In this document: positions 40,590-50,799 of the stretch, piece by piece
How positions within the stretch are numbered: position 1 is the stretch's first letter
Layout: each line of letters starts with the position of its first letter
Assembly: GCF_028640845.1 (NCBI RefSeq)
Contig: NC_080543.1
Coordinates: 3,351,459 to 3,415,458 of the forward strand
Direction: 5' to 3'
From: Ahaetulla prasina
Lineage: Eukaryota; Chordata; Lepidosauria; Squamata; Colubridae
DNA length: 64,000 bases
Made by a program: the position numbers and the translations under genes
The notes under the pieces: model-generated
Told to the model about the DNA's origin: nothing
Database searches by the model: none
What the model saw: the letters and a program-made list of their open reading frames with translations, nothing else

Positions 40590-41457
40590 TCCCAGTGCAA
40601 TTTAGCTCCTCCGTTTTCCATTCCTTTGTGCTTAATTGTTATTATTACGCAGCCCAACTTCAAATGGACTCTTAAACACAGTATATAGTCCCTTGTAATG
40701 CATAAAAGATATATTTTTTTTTCCAAACTCAACTGCCAGACATTGATAATAAAAAAAGCTACCCTTTTTCATGGCCTCGGCTTTCAAGGCACAAACTCTT
40801 ACTTCAAAGTAATCTTCAAACCTTGTGTATGCAACCCAGCCCAGATCCAGATAAGCGGGTAGCTTTTGTTACAACTATTGTTATCATGATTATTTTTGCA
40901 GCTGTGCCTTTTGGGCTCAGGCATGCTGTATTACGAGAACACGATTTTGTTTTCTTCCCACGGGTTTAAGATGCCGTGTGAATGCAGCCCAGGAGGAATA
41001 ACACTAGCTAGAATAATACTAGCCTGAAGCTGTGTATCCGCGCCATTACTGCAGAGTGTATCCATAATTATGTGTTTCTGGAAGAAATCCATTTCTTTTC
41101 TCCTTCCTCGGTCTGGACAATTCCTAATTTGGAAACAGGACACACTGCAGCTTGTCTCCTTTCCAGCTCTTCTCTTTTACATCCACAGGACCCTCAAACA
41201 TCAAATGTTTCGGGCTCCAGGACAGGGCAGGGGGATATTACGGGCAGACAAAAATGCCAAGACAAATTCTCAGATTTGCAGCAGGTGAGCCATGCCATAC
41301 TCTTGCCAATAGCACAGTGGGCTGTGCTTCCTTTTTAGATAAGATAACATTTTTTTGGTTCTCTCTTTTTTTTTTTACTGTAGGCACACTGGCAAGCATA
41401 AAAAAACGAAATTCCGTGGCCTGCCCTCAAAAGTGTACACATACATAACACACGTAT
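40590..41457. other. Non-repetitive intergenic sequence
   Basis: This is the longest stretch without a recognised repeat (about 870 bp). Short overlapping frames only; no gene called. Confidence 0.4.
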
Positions 41458-41757
41458 AAAAGTAAAGGTTCCCCTCGCACATACGTGCTAGCCGTTCCCG
41501 ACTCTAGGGGGCAGTGCTCATCTCCGTTTCAAAGCCGAAGAGCCAGCGCTGTCCGAAGACGTCTCTGTGGTCACGTAGCCGGCATGACTCCACGCCAAAG
41601 GCGCACGGAACGCTGTTCCCTTCCCACCAAAGGTGGTCCCTGTTTTTCTACTTGCATTTTTTACGTGCTTTCGAACTGCTAGGTTGGCAGAAGCTGGGAC
41701 AAGGAACGGGAGCTCCTAGGGATTCGAACCGCTGAACTGCCGACCTTTCGACTAAGC
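41458..41757 (-). mobile_element. Sauria-type tRNA SINE with BovB-like tail
   Basis: Minus strand: the tRNA-like head ends with the B box CGGTTCGAATCCCTAGG. It is followed by TGCCAACCTAGCAGTTCGAA, CACCTTTGGTGGGAAGGGAA, CATGCCGGCTACGTGACCAC and a tail ending GAACGGCTAGCACGTATGTG, CGAGGGGAACCTTTAC. This organisation is that of squamate Sauria SINEs, which use the BovB LINE. The A-box end is damaged. Confidence 0.8.
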
Positions 41758-42000
41758 CGGCGATGGCTAACCTCTTTGCCATCGTGTGCCAAAAGCGGGG
41801 GGGCGCGCGAGGGGAGGTCATGCACACATGTGCCCACACCCATAATCCAATGCCCCCCGCCCCCAGCGCATGCGCGCGCAAAACCCGTGTGCTCCCCTCT
41901 GCTTTTGGCACGCAAGGGCAAAAAGGTTACCGGTCGACCCAGAAGGCCCATTTTTCACCCTCCCCAGGCTCCAGAGGGTTTCTTGGAGCCTGGGGAGGGT
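41758..42000. mobile_element. hAT-like fragment and a 17-bp perfect hairpin
   Basis: GGCGATGGCTAACCTCTTTG, CCATCGTGTGCCAAAAGCGG resembles a hAT left end; its partner GGCACGCAAGGGCAAAAAGG lies near 41907. At 41957-42000, ACCCTCCCCAGGCTCCA and its exact inverse flank a 10-nt loop. Confidence 0.55.
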
Positions 42001-42113
42001 TCTATTCTATTCTCATGTGACGCAGAAAACGCAGGCACTACTGTGCCCGTTTCACCAAAGTCTTGCACTTGAGCGACCAAGCATTTTAAATGTCTAATTT
42101 TAAATGTCTAATG

Positions 42114-42253
42114 CACTATTTCTCAACCTTAGCAGCTTTAGGTTAGGTGGACTTCACCTCCCAGAATGCCATGGACAGATTTGCTGGCTGGCTGGGGGAT
42201 TCTGGGAGTTGAAGTCCACCCCTCTTAAAAGTCGCCACGGTTGAGAAACACTG
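42114..42253. mobile_element. hAT-like MITE, CACTRTTTCTCAACC subfamily
   Basis: CACTATTTCTCAACCTTAGC ... CGCCACGGTTGAGAAACACTG, flanked by GTCTAATG and GTCTAAGG (7 of 8). It keeps both core arms (GGACTTCACCTCCCAGAATG / ATTCTGGGAGTTGAAGTCC), linking this TIR type to the array at 18939. Confidence 0.9.
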
Positions 42254-42274
42254 GTCTAAGGATAGACATAACTA

Positions 42275-42895
42275 CAGCTATTCCTCGACTTACTTATTTA
42301 GCAAGTGTTGAAAGTTACAACAACACTGGAAACGACAACTATTGATCAGTCCTCTCTCTTAAAGTCAGTTCTGCTCCATTTTACAATCTTTTCTCCCACG
42401 GTTGTTAAGCGAATCAGGCAGTCGTTATGCAAATACGGCTTTCCCCATTAACTTTCCTTGTCGGAAGCCAGCTGGGGAGGTAAAAGAAACGGCAACCATT
42501 TGACCACTGGGACACAGCCACCGTTTCAAGTCCATGCTAAATGTCCAATGCCCAAATTCTGATCGCGTGACCGTGGGGATGCTACAACGGTCGTAAGTAT
42601 GAGGATCCAGATTGTTGGGGGCAATAAAAAGTTGACTTTATATATAATATACAAATGGATGAAGAATATTGCTTAACACAGTGTAAGCCGCCCTGAGTCT
42701 TCGGAGAAGGGCGGGATATAAATGCAAATAAAAAAAAAATTCATTAACAACTGTGTCACTAATCTAACAACTGCCATCATTCACTGTGTGAACAACTGTC
42801 ACACACAAAAATGGGGCAAAATTCACTTAACCAATGTCACACTTAGCAACAGAAATGTGGGGCTCAGTTTGTGGTCATAAGTCAAGGACCATCTG
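42275..42895 (-). mobile_element. Tigger-like MITE fused with SINE A 3' end
   Basis: The element starts CAGCTATTCCTCGACTTACT and ends GTCATAAGTCAAGGACCATC, with TA before (42273-42274) and after (42896-42897). At 42600-42738 a SINE A 3' part (GATCCAGATTGTTGGGGGCA ... GGGCGGGATATAAATGCAAA) interrupts it. Confidence 0.8.
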
Positions 42896-42897
42896 TA

Positions 42898-43466
42898 CAG
42901 TAGTGGCGAAACCTTTTGGGAAAAGGTATTTTTGAGGTTTGATGGCTAATAACACCTCCTTTTTTTGGGAGTTTCGAGATAATTCTATTCCACTGCTGGA
43001 ATGGCCTGGGTAGAGCCCAGACTTTCACCCAATGGAAAATCTATGGAGCCGAATAAAGAAACTGGTTAGTCAGAAGCGACTCAGCAATAAAACCCAGTTA
43101 ATAGAAGCCATCATTCAATCTCGGTTTCACATGATAACAGCTGCAGAACTCAAAAGACTTGGTTCACTCCATGGGAAGTCATAATTAATGCAAAAGGTTA
43201 CCCAACTAAGTATTAACTGACATGGTGATAATTTTTATATATCTCATTTTTTCTACGCGTTTCCCTTTTCTTCTTTATACTGTCACTGCTATTCTAATAG
43301 CAAATCCTTCATCAAAATTATTGCATGACATTCTTGATTCAATTATCTTTCCAGTGATATATAATTTTATGGTACTACCCCCCCCCCCCAAAAAAAAGTG
43401 GTGTTATAAGCTAGTTTTAGAAAATACTCTTTTCCCAAAAGGTTTCCACAATTTGGGCCACTCCTG
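42898..43466 (+). mobile_element. Tc1-like DNA transposon, internally deleted
   Basis: Left end CAGTAGTGGCGAAACCTTTT, GGGAAAAGGTATTTTT; right end inverted ATACTCTTTTCCCAAAAGGT, TTCCACAATTTGGGCCACTC, CTG. TA flanks both sides (42896-42897 and 43467-43468). At about 570 bp it is well short of an intact Tc1 (about 1.3-1.6 kb) and keeps only the end of the transposase gene. It sits exactly at the end of a Tigger-like MITE and shares one TA with it. Confidence 0.88.
42996..43184 (+). pseudogene. Tc1-family transposase, C-terminal remnant
   Basis: The frame reads LEWPG, stop, SPDFHPMENLW, SRIKKLVSQKRL, SNKTQLIEAIIQSRF and HMITAAELKRLGSLHGKS, stop. SPDxxPxENLW is the Tc1 motif (usually SPDLNPIENLW) holding the last catalytic acidic residue of the DDE triad, here the E of MENLW. 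The in-frame stop before it and the loss of everything upstream make this a pseudogene. Confidence 0.87.
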
Positions 43467-43468
43467 TA

Positions 43469-44050
43469 TGTGCATGCCACCTTGACCTTCTCCAATAAAA
43501 GTGGATTAAATCAAGCAAATAAATCTTTACAAATCATGGATAACATTCAGTTTAAGCTCATCCCCAGCACCTTTTGAAAGGCAGGGATGCGAAGTGACCC
43601 ACAAGCCTTAATATCATGGCAGTGGCCGATGCTTCCCGTGAGTAATTCAGTCTGAATGTTACCCCTTAAAAGCAGCAATAACTTAACAGTCGGCAGGTTA
43701 ATTCTGAGCTAACTTAATGTTTTGTTTACTTACACGCACACAAAGCATTCCAGGTCACTTCCATTCATAAAAAATGCCCTGCATTTTTTTCTTTTAGAGA
43801 CCAGCTTGTGCCAAAAAACCTCTTTGCAACCGGAACGCGAAGGGATGCTGACTTACAAGATGGCGAAGTACAGGGTACCTTGTTTTATGGAAGCCGGCAA
43901 GGAAATGGGCACAGATTTAGGACCTGGAGTAAAATCAGAGAGAAGTGAGTTCGAATCCAGGTCGGCTGCAGAGACTCTCTGAGCAAACTTTGGGTCAGTT
44001 GCTCGCAAGCACGCACTCTTTCTTTCTTTCTTTCTTTCTGTCGGCCTGTC
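43469..44050. other. Mostly unique sequence, possible MIR-like SINE trace
   Basis: 43930-44005 (GTGAGTTCGAATCCAGGTCG ... GCAAACTTTGGGTCAGTTGC) resembles the B box and CORE of an old tRNA SINE. A short (TTTC)n follows at 44018-44038. The remainder is not recognised. Confidence 0.4.
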
Positions 44051-44054
44051 TGTC

Positions 44055-44470
44055 ATCTTTCTTTTTAATTAAACCTTTATTACATCTAAAATCCTAAAAT
44101 ACAAGTTAAAATGCATCCATAACAAAAATACATCCGTAACAATTATACAATTCAACGTCATTCTGACAGTACGTAATTCTTAACTCTGTACATCTGTTCC
44201 CACATATTCCTACTTAATCGACTTATTTAAACACATTTTGTATCTTATTTTATTCTACACATTCCTTATTTTTAATTTCTATCCATTGATACCAATTTTT
44301 CCAAGTTAAATAGTATTCTGAGTCTGCCTTATTATTTAATTCTAAAGTAAATTTGTCCATTTCTGCACATTTGAAAATTTTCCGGATTATTGCACAGTCT
44401 GTTGGTATAGTGGACATTTTCCAGGCTGGTGTGAGTACAATTCTTGCTGCTGTGGGTATATGAATAATCA
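44055..44470 (-). mobile_element. L1 LINE 3' end with ORF2 C-terminus
   Basis: On the minus strand, 44250-44471 encodes ARIVLTPAWKMSTIPTDCAI, IRKIFKCAEMDKFTLELNN and YYLTWKNWYQWIEIKNKECV, stop. This pattern (W at the start, aromatic-rich WKNW near the end) fits the extreme C-terminus of vertebrate L1 ORF2. An A/T-rich 3' UTR follows to about 44055. Confidence 0.7.
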
Positions 44471-44499
44471 AATATTTAATCCTTTTAGGGTAATCCTTT

Positions 44500-45140
44500 C
44501 TAGATTAAGACTGCAGAGAAGAGCAACGAAGTTGATTAGCATACTGGAGGCTAAAACATACAATGAACGGTTGCTGGAACTGGGTATGTCTAGTTTAATG
44601 AAAAGAAGGACTAGGGGAGACATGATAGCAGTGTTCCAATATCTCAGGGGTTGCCACAAAGAAGAGGGAGTCAAGCTATTCTCCAAAGCACCTGAGGGTA
44701 GAACAAGAAGCAATGGATGGAAACTAATCAAGGAGAGAAGCAACTTAGAACTAAGGAGAAATTTCCTGACAGTTAGAACAATCAATAAGTGGAACGACTT
44801 GCCTGCAGAAGTTGTAAATGCTCCAATACTGGAAGTTTTTAAGAAGAGACTGGACAGCCATTTGTCTGGAATGGTATGGGGTTGGACTACAAGACCTCCA
44901 AAATCCTTTCCAAGTGGGTTACTATGTTAATATTCTATTATTATTTCTAATCAAAAAGAGATTCAACCTAGAACTTCTTCACAGTGAGAACAACTAACCA
45001 GTGGAACTCCTTGCCTCCAGAAGTTGTGGGTGCTCCAATACTGGAGGCTTTTAAGAAGAAATTGGGACAACCATTTGTCGAAAACGGTATAGGGTCTCCT
45101 GCTTGAACGAAGGGTTGGACCTCCAAATTCCCTGTTATTG
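44500..45140 (+). mobile_element. Two CR1 LINE 3' ends in tandem
   Basis: 44500-44930 holds an open ORF2 C-terminus ([60 protein letters not shown]). 44950-45140 is a second, frame-broken 3' end (GATTCAACCTAGAACTTCTT ... TAGGGTCTCCTGCTTGAACG). Confidence 0.85.
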
Positions 45141-45595
45141 TGTTATACTCTGCCCGGCCTACCTCGCAGGTTTGTTGCTGTGCGATTTAAAAGGAAGGGA
45201 GATTCACACGCAAGCCGCCTTGGTACCTTGTGGAATGGCAAGTCGGAAAGCTAGCATGGAAACGCGCCATTATAGGCCCTGTAATTCTTCCCTTCTATCT
45301 GTAAATTGCATACCTGGGAGCTGAGTTGCCATAGCAACCAGCTGCCTGCCCTTGGTTTATTTATCTTTCTGGTACCCAACCCACCTCCTCTCATCCCCTA
45401 AACCCAGGCTGGCATTTGGCTTTGACGGGGGCTCCCACAGCAGGCAAAGCTTGGTGTTTCTCTTTCTTCCAAAAGAGGTAGGATAGGAGGGAGAGAAAAA
45501 TTGTGGCAAACAGCTTAAAAAACCTGGAGAGCAGAGCAGTTATTTGTGTTTTCCCAGAAAATAAGACCAAGACGTATATTAATTTTTGCTCCAAA
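45141..45595. other. Non-repetitive sequence
   Basis: Nothing recognised. Confidence 0.4.
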
Positions 45596-46197
45596 AATTT
45601 ACTCTACTCTACTCTAATTCTACTCTTATTCTATTCTATTCTATTCTATTCTATTCTATTCTATTCTATTCTATTCTATTCTATTCTATTCATTTTCTGT
45701 TCTGGTCTATTCTATTCTACTATTTTCTATTTTCTATTCTATTTTCTATTATCTATTCTACTATTCTATTCTATTCTACTATTACTACCATCATTTGTGT
45801 TGTAAATGTTGTACCTTTGATGAAGGTTTTTTTTTTCTTTTATGTACACTGAGAACATATGCACCAAAACAAATTCCTTGTGTGTCCAATCACACTTGGC
45901 CAATAAAGAATTCTATTCCATTTTCTATTTTCTATTTTCTATTTTCTATTTTCTATTTTCTATTCCATTCCATTCCATTCCATTCCATTCCATTCCATTC
46001 CATTCCATTCTATTCTATTCTATTCTATTCTATTCTTTCTATTCTATTCATTTTGTTCCGTTCTATTCTATTCTTTCTAGTCTATTCTATTCATTCTGTT
46101 CTGTTCTGTTCTGTTCTGTTCTGTTCTGTTCTGTTCTGTTCTGTTCTGTTCTATTCTATTCTATTCTATTCTATTCTATTCTATTCTATTCTATTTC
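45596..46197 (+). repeat. Pentamer arrays around an L3 3' end
   Basis: (TATTC)n with TACTC and TTTTC variants (45596-45785), an L3 LINE 3' end (45786-45912: TGTTGTAAATGTTGTACCTT ... CACTTGGCCAATAAAGAATT), then (TATTT)(TC) variants, (CATTC)n at 45962-46008, (TATTC)n, (TGTTC)n at 46096-46150 and (TATTC)n to 46197. Blocks of each single-substitution variant are homogeneous. Confidence 0.93.
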
Positions 46198-46995
46198 TTC
46201 TAAAAACCCTCGAGTGATGGGACTACCCACAAACTCTCTGATTGTTTTATCATGTTAGGGATATCTCAAATTTTGAGAACCCCCACACCCCCAAAGAAAA
46301 GATTTGGGTCCTTCGAAGCCTTCGAAGCCAGAGCTAAAACTCTCTCTGACCTTGATTTTCTTAAAACAAAAGCTGCAGTTCATCGTTTGCTGAGAATTCC
46401 CTCTGCATCTTTTCATCCTTCCGACTGAAAGACTGAGAAATGACTTCTTCTTCTTCTTCTCTGTGGCTCTCACAGCATGTCTATTTCTCCTCAAAGGTGC
46501 CCAGTGCCAAGGGGCATCCGATTCAGGGTGAATTTGTGGGCCACTCTTTCTAGCCTTCCCACCCCCTGACCCTCCACTCGCCGTCTGAAGTTCAGACAAC
46601 TCCACTTGCCGTCCTTGCCCGATAGGTCATAAATCAAAAGGAAAAGAGAATACTGCTTTCTGTTATGTCTGTGGCATTAAAGAGCCAAGAGGCTGTTAAA
46701 AGATACGTAGCTGGAAAAGATTTGCCCATAAAAGGAAAAAAGTGGCACCCATTTCTGGCTGGCCGGGCCGCCCTGAAGTTCACACAAGGTAGGGTGGCTT
46801 CGGCTAGTTGTAGCCTCCCTCAACCCACCTCGATTTATGACTCCTGGAAAGACGAAAACGTCACATTTTTGCCAACGGATCTGCAGTTCGGTCTGTCTGC
46901 AGGGGGAAAGGGATAGCCAAAAAGCTCAGATTTATCCCAGCTTGTTATTTTCTCTCTATTTTTATCCTGCATTTATTTCTTTATAAATAATGCAA
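46198..46995. other. Non-repetitive sequence
   Basis: About 800 bp without recognised repeats, apart from a short (TTC)n at 46446-46460. Frames of 83-116 codons have no signature. Confidence 0.4.
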
Positions 46996-47010
46996 GCCAG
47001 CAAATATAAT

Positions 47011-47063
47011 CTCTCTCTCTCTCTCTCTCCCTCCCTCCCGCCCCCTTTTTATCTCCATTCGTC

Positions 47064-47114
<51 letters not shown>

Positions 47115-47412
47115 ATCTATCTATCTATCTATCTTCTACCTATCTTCCATCTATCTATCTACCTACCTACTCACCCATCCACCTATCATCTCTATTTATG
47201 TATCTATCTCCATCATCTATCTATCTATCTATCCAGTGGTGGGATTCGAGTAATTTAACAACCGGTTCTCTGCCCTAATGATTTCTTCCAACAACCAGTT
47301 CACCAAACTGCTTAGAAAGTTAACAACCAGTTCTCCCGAAGTGGTGCGAACTGGCTGAATCCCACCACTGTATCTATCTACTCATCCATCCATCCATCCA
47401 TTGGTATCTATC

Positions 47413-47473
<61 letters not shown>

Positions 47474-47600
47474 CCTACCTACCTACCTACCTACCTACCT
47501 ACCTACCTACCTATTTCCATCATCTATCTACCTACCTACCTATCTACATCTATCATCTACCCATCCATCCATCCATCCATCCATCCATATATCTATCAAA
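47011..47600. repeat. (TATC)n/(TACC)n microsatellite hosting a hAT element
   Basis: (CT)n, then long (TATC)n at 47064-47235 and 47400-47471, (TACC)n at 47472-47511 and (CATC)n blocks. The run is interrupted by the hAT element at 47234-47370. Confidence 0.95.
47234..47370. mobile_element. hAT element, ACCGGTT family (137 bp)
   Basis: CAGTGGTGGGATTC and GAATCCCACCACTG are perfect 14-bp inverted ends. It is flanked by TATCTATC on both sides, but the flank is itself a TATC repeat. Interior: AACAACCGGTTCTCTGCCCT. A second copy of equal length is at 52396-52532. Confidence 0.9.
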
Positions 47601-47690
47601 TTTATTGGCTGCCCATCTCACCACAAGGTGACTCTGGGTGGTTTACAATATTAAAAATATAAAACTATACAAATAAAATACCACAAGAGT
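47598..47690 (-). mobile_element. L2/CR1-like LINE 3' end, second subfamily
   Basis: TTATTGGCTGCCCATCTCAC, CACAAGGTGACTCTGGGTGG, TTTACAATATTAAAAATATA: a minus-strand LINE terminus related to the CCGCCCTGAGTCC end. Confidence 0.65.
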
Positions 47691-47759
47691 ATTATAGGCT
47701 GATGTACCACAAATATACCACCCCAGCTAAAAGAAAATATTTTCTCTTCCTAGTTTTCC

Positions 47760-47767
47760 CAACAACA

Positions 47768-47798
<31 letters not shown>

Positions 47799-48010
47799 CA
47801 ACAACAACCATTCTGTGAGGTGGTTTGGTCTGAGAGAGAGGGACTGGCTCAAAGTTAGCCAGCCAGCTTTCATGCCTAAAGTGGAATTAGAACTCACCAC
47901 TTCCTGGTGATTTGCCCAAAGTCACCCAACTGGCTTTCATGCCGAAGTGGGACTAGAACTCCCAGTCTCCTGTTTTCTAACCCGGTGCCTTAACCAGTAG
48001 ACCCAGCATT
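47760..48010 (-). mobile_element. CORE-type tRNA SINE with (CAG/CAA)n tail
   Basis: Minus strand: AAGGCACCGGGTTAGAAAAC, GGAGTTCTAGTCCCACTTCG, GCATGAAAGCCAGTTGGGTG, ACTTTGGGCAAATCACCAGG, then a second copy of the last unit. A (CAG)n(CAA)n run (47763-47808) lies at its 3' side. Third locus of the duplicated-unit SINE. Confidence 0.72.
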
Positions 48011-48549
48011 CTTTCTTCCATAAAGATATTGAAATTGAACATCCCACTTGATTTTCTCTCTATGGACATTATACATTCTTTTCACTTAAGTTTTGCAACC
48101 TTCATTTTCTTACAAGATTTTTTTTTCCAGGCATCTCCTTCCACATTTCAGCAACCATCATTACACCATTGCCATTAACATAACTTCAGTCTTTCACGAC
48201 TTCCTGATCCCTAATTATTTTTTTCTCTGCCTCCAAGCATCCCTTTCCTTAAATCCCTTCTCCATTCCAAGGAAGGAGATTATCTCTCGCCTAATAATTT
48301 TTTTTTTCAATCTTTACTTTCTTTCCTCGCGGTCATTTTTTCTTCCACTCGTTTTTTTTTTTAACGTTCCTTCCAGATCTATTTTTTCCCCACTACTTCC
48401 ATCCCTCCTCGCTCTCAGTCTGAGGTTTTCATGCCGAACCTCCCGTCAGCATTTTGTCTTTCGCTAATTTTCTCAATGTTTTTATCCTGAATTTTTACAT
48501 CCATCTCGTTTTCACGTGTAAACGCGAGAAGACAAAAGTTTCAGCCACG
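48011..48549. other. Non-repetitive, T-rich sequence
   Basis: Several T runs. Nothing recognised. Confidence 0.4.
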
Positions 48550-48551
48550 TA

Positions 48552-48890
48552 CGGAAACTCCTCGACTTACGACCACAACTGAGCCCAAAGTTTCTATGGA
48601 GACCACTGCTAAGTGAGTTTTCCCCCCAATTTACGGCCTTTCTTAAGTTATTAAGCGAATCACTGCGGGTTGATATGTTAATCACACGATTGTTAAGTGA
48701 ATCGGGCTTCCCCCGTTGACTTTGCTGGTCAGAAAAAGGGGATCACGTGACCCCGGGGACATGGCAACCGTCATAAGTACATGCCAGTTGCCAAGTGTTT
48801 GAATTTTGATCCCGTGACTATGGGGATGTTGCAATGGCGTGAAAAACGGTCTTAAGTCACATTTTTCATTGCTTTGTAACTAACGGAATT
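48552..48890 (-). mobile_element. Tigger-like (TcMar) MITE
   Basis: GAAACTCCTCGACTTACGAC ... GGTCTTAAGTCACATTTTTC. It carries GATCACGTGACCCCG; the right end is eroded. Confidence 0.8.
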
Positions 48891-48956
48891 AAGATTTCCT
48901 CCCTGTTCACATTAAATTAGTTTTCCCCAGCCTCATCTTTCCTTTTGCCATTATAG

Positions 48957-49227
48957 GTAGTCCTCATTGTATAACCATTCATTTAGTGACCGTTCAAAGC
49001 AGGGGTGAAATGCTCCCGGTTCGGACTGGATCGACTGATCCAGTAGCGATGGCGGGTGGGGGGTCCAGAGCACCGGTAGCAAAAATCCCTGCCCACCCCC
49101 GCCTACGTCCACCCAATCACATTTGGCGCACAGAACACATGCGCAGCCAGCAAACCAGTAAGTAAACCGGTTCAGATTTCACCATTGGTACCAAAGTTAC
49201 AAAAGAACTGAAAAAAACTGACTTATT
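48957..49227 (+). mobile_element. Tigger-like MITE left part, split by a hAT element
   Basis: 48957-48999 (AGGTAGTCCTCATTGTATAA ... GACCGTTCAAAG) and 49188-49227 (AAAGTTACAAAAGAACTGAA) rejoin across the hAT insertion. Confidence 0.8.
49000..49187 (+). mobile_element. hAT element, ACCGGTT family (188 bp)
   Basis: CAGGGGTGAAATGCTCCCGG ... ACCGGTTCAGATTTCACCATTG. The flank GTTCAAAG is followed on the right by a near match ending CCAAAG. Confidence 0.8.
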
Positions 49228-49905
49228 ATGACATGAGTAGTACCTGTGAGAGGGATCTTGGAGTCCTAGTGGACAACCATTTAGATATGAGCCAGCAGTG
49301 TGCAGCAGCTGCCAAAAAAGCCAACACAGTTCTGGGCTGCATAAACAGAGGGATAGAATCAAGATCACGTGAAGTGTTAGTGCCACTTTATAATGCCTTG
49401 GTAAGGCCACACTTGGAATATTGCATCCAGTTTTGGTCGCCACGATGTAAAAAAGATGTTGAGACTCTAGAAAGAGTGCAGAGAAGAGCAACAAAGATGA
49501 TTAGGGGACTGGAGGTCAAAACATATGAAGAACGGTTGCAGGAACTGCGTATGTCTAGTTTAATAAAAAGAAGGACTGGGGGAGACATGATAGCAGTGTT
49601 CCAATATCTCAGGGGTTGCCACAAAGAAGTGGGAGTTGGGCTGTTCTCCAAAGCACCTGAGGGTAGAACAAGAAGCAATGGGTGGAAACTGATCAAGGAA
49701 AGAAGCAACTTAGAACTAAGGAGGAATTTCCTGACAGTTAGAACAATTAATGAGTGGAACGACTTGCCTGCAGAAGTTGTGAATGCTCCAACACTGGAAA
49801 TTTTTAAGAAGATGTTGGATAACCATCTGACTGAGATGGTGTAGAGTTTCCTGCCTGGGCAGGGGGTTGGACTAGAAGGCCTCCAAGGTCCCTTCCAACT
49901 CTGTT
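49228..49905 (+). mobile_element. CR1 LINE 3' end, longest copy in the window
   Basis: 5'-truncated within ORF2 and running through the stop (49842-49844) and the 3' UTR (CTGCCTGGGCAGGGGGTTGG, AAGGTCCCTTCCAACTCTGT) into the pentamer array. Confidence 0.92.
49230..49844 (+). pseudogene. CR1 ORF2 C-terminal fragment (203 codons, open)
   Basis: The frame is uninterrupted: [100 protein letters not shown] and [20 protein letters not shown]. These blocks follow the CR1 reverse transcriptase region (thumb and C-terminal part). The endonuclease and the catalytic FADD-type motif are absent because of 5' truncation, so no activity is expected. The open frame indicates a relatively young copy. Confidence 0.9.
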
Positions 49906-50180
49906 GTTATAATAGAATAGAATAGAATAGAATAGAATAGAATAGAATAGAATAGAATAGAATAGAATAGAATAGAATAGAATAGAATAGTATAGTATAG
50001 TATAGTATAGTATAGTATAGTATAGTATAGTATTGTATTGTATTGTATTGTATTGTATTGTATTGTATTGTATTATATTATATTATATTATATTATATTA
50101 TATTATATTATATTATATTATATTATATTATATTATATTATATTATATTATATTATATTATTATATTATATTATATTATG
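49906..50180. repeat. Graded pentanucleotide array AATAG > AGTAT > TTGTA > TTATA
   Basis: Starting at the CR1 tail, (AATAG)n runs to about 49990, (TAGTA)n to about 50033, (TTGTA)n to about 50072 and (TTATA)n to about 50176, each block homogeneous and each differing from the last by one base per unit. Confidence 0.95.
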
Positions 50181-50204
50181 ATTGGGTTTTCGCAGGACAA
50201 AAAT

Positions 50205-50460
50205 GTAGATGCTTGGCAACCGACTTGTATTTATGCCGGCTGCGGCATCCCGGGGTCACGTGATTCCCTTTTGCGACCTTCTGACAAGCAAAGTCAATCA
50301 GGAAGCCAGATTCACTTAACAACCGTGTTTCTCGTTTTACAACTGCAGTGATTCGCTTAACAACTGTGGCTAGAAAGGTCACAAAAGGGGCAAAATAACT
50401 GCCTTGGCTAGCAGTGGAAATTTTGGGCTCACTTGTGGTCATAATTTGAGGACTGTCTGT
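50205..50460 (+). mobile_element. Tigger-like MITE, 5'-truncated
   Basis: GTAGATGCTTGGCAACCGAC ... GTCATAATTTGAGGACTGTC. It carries GGTCACGTGATTCCC. Confidence 0.8.
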
Positions 50461-50555
50461 ATCTCCTCCTTCCTCCTATTTTCCCCACAATAATAACCCT
50501 GGGAATTCTGGATGTTGAAGTCCGGACATCTGAAAAGTTGACCATTGCATTAAAG

Positions 50556-50691
50556 CAGGGGTCTCCAACCTTGGTAACTTTAAGCCTGGAGGACTTCAAC
50601 TCCCAGAATTCCCCCAGCCAGCTTTGCTGGCTGGGGGATTCTGGGAGTTGAAGTCCTCCAGGCTTAAAGTTACCAAGGTTGAAGACCCCTG
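50556..50691. mobile_element. hAT-type MITE, complete
   Basis: CAGGGGTCTCCAACCTTGGT ... ACCAAGGTTGAAGACCCCTG (136 bp), flanked by CATTAAAG and CATTAAAA (7 of 8). The two arms are nearly perfect inverses. Confidence 0.92.
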
Positions 50692-50799
50692 CATTAAAAT
50701 TTCAAGGATGCTCAAGAGCTACATCATTTTATCTATCCAAACTAACTTTTAAAAGTTATTGTTTTGGTCACCTGCCTACATGGTACAGAATGGAACAGA

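Noticed and set aside
49230..49844. A functional reverse transcriptase gene
   Set aside because: Only the C-terminal CR1 segment is present; catalytic and endonuclease domains are missing.
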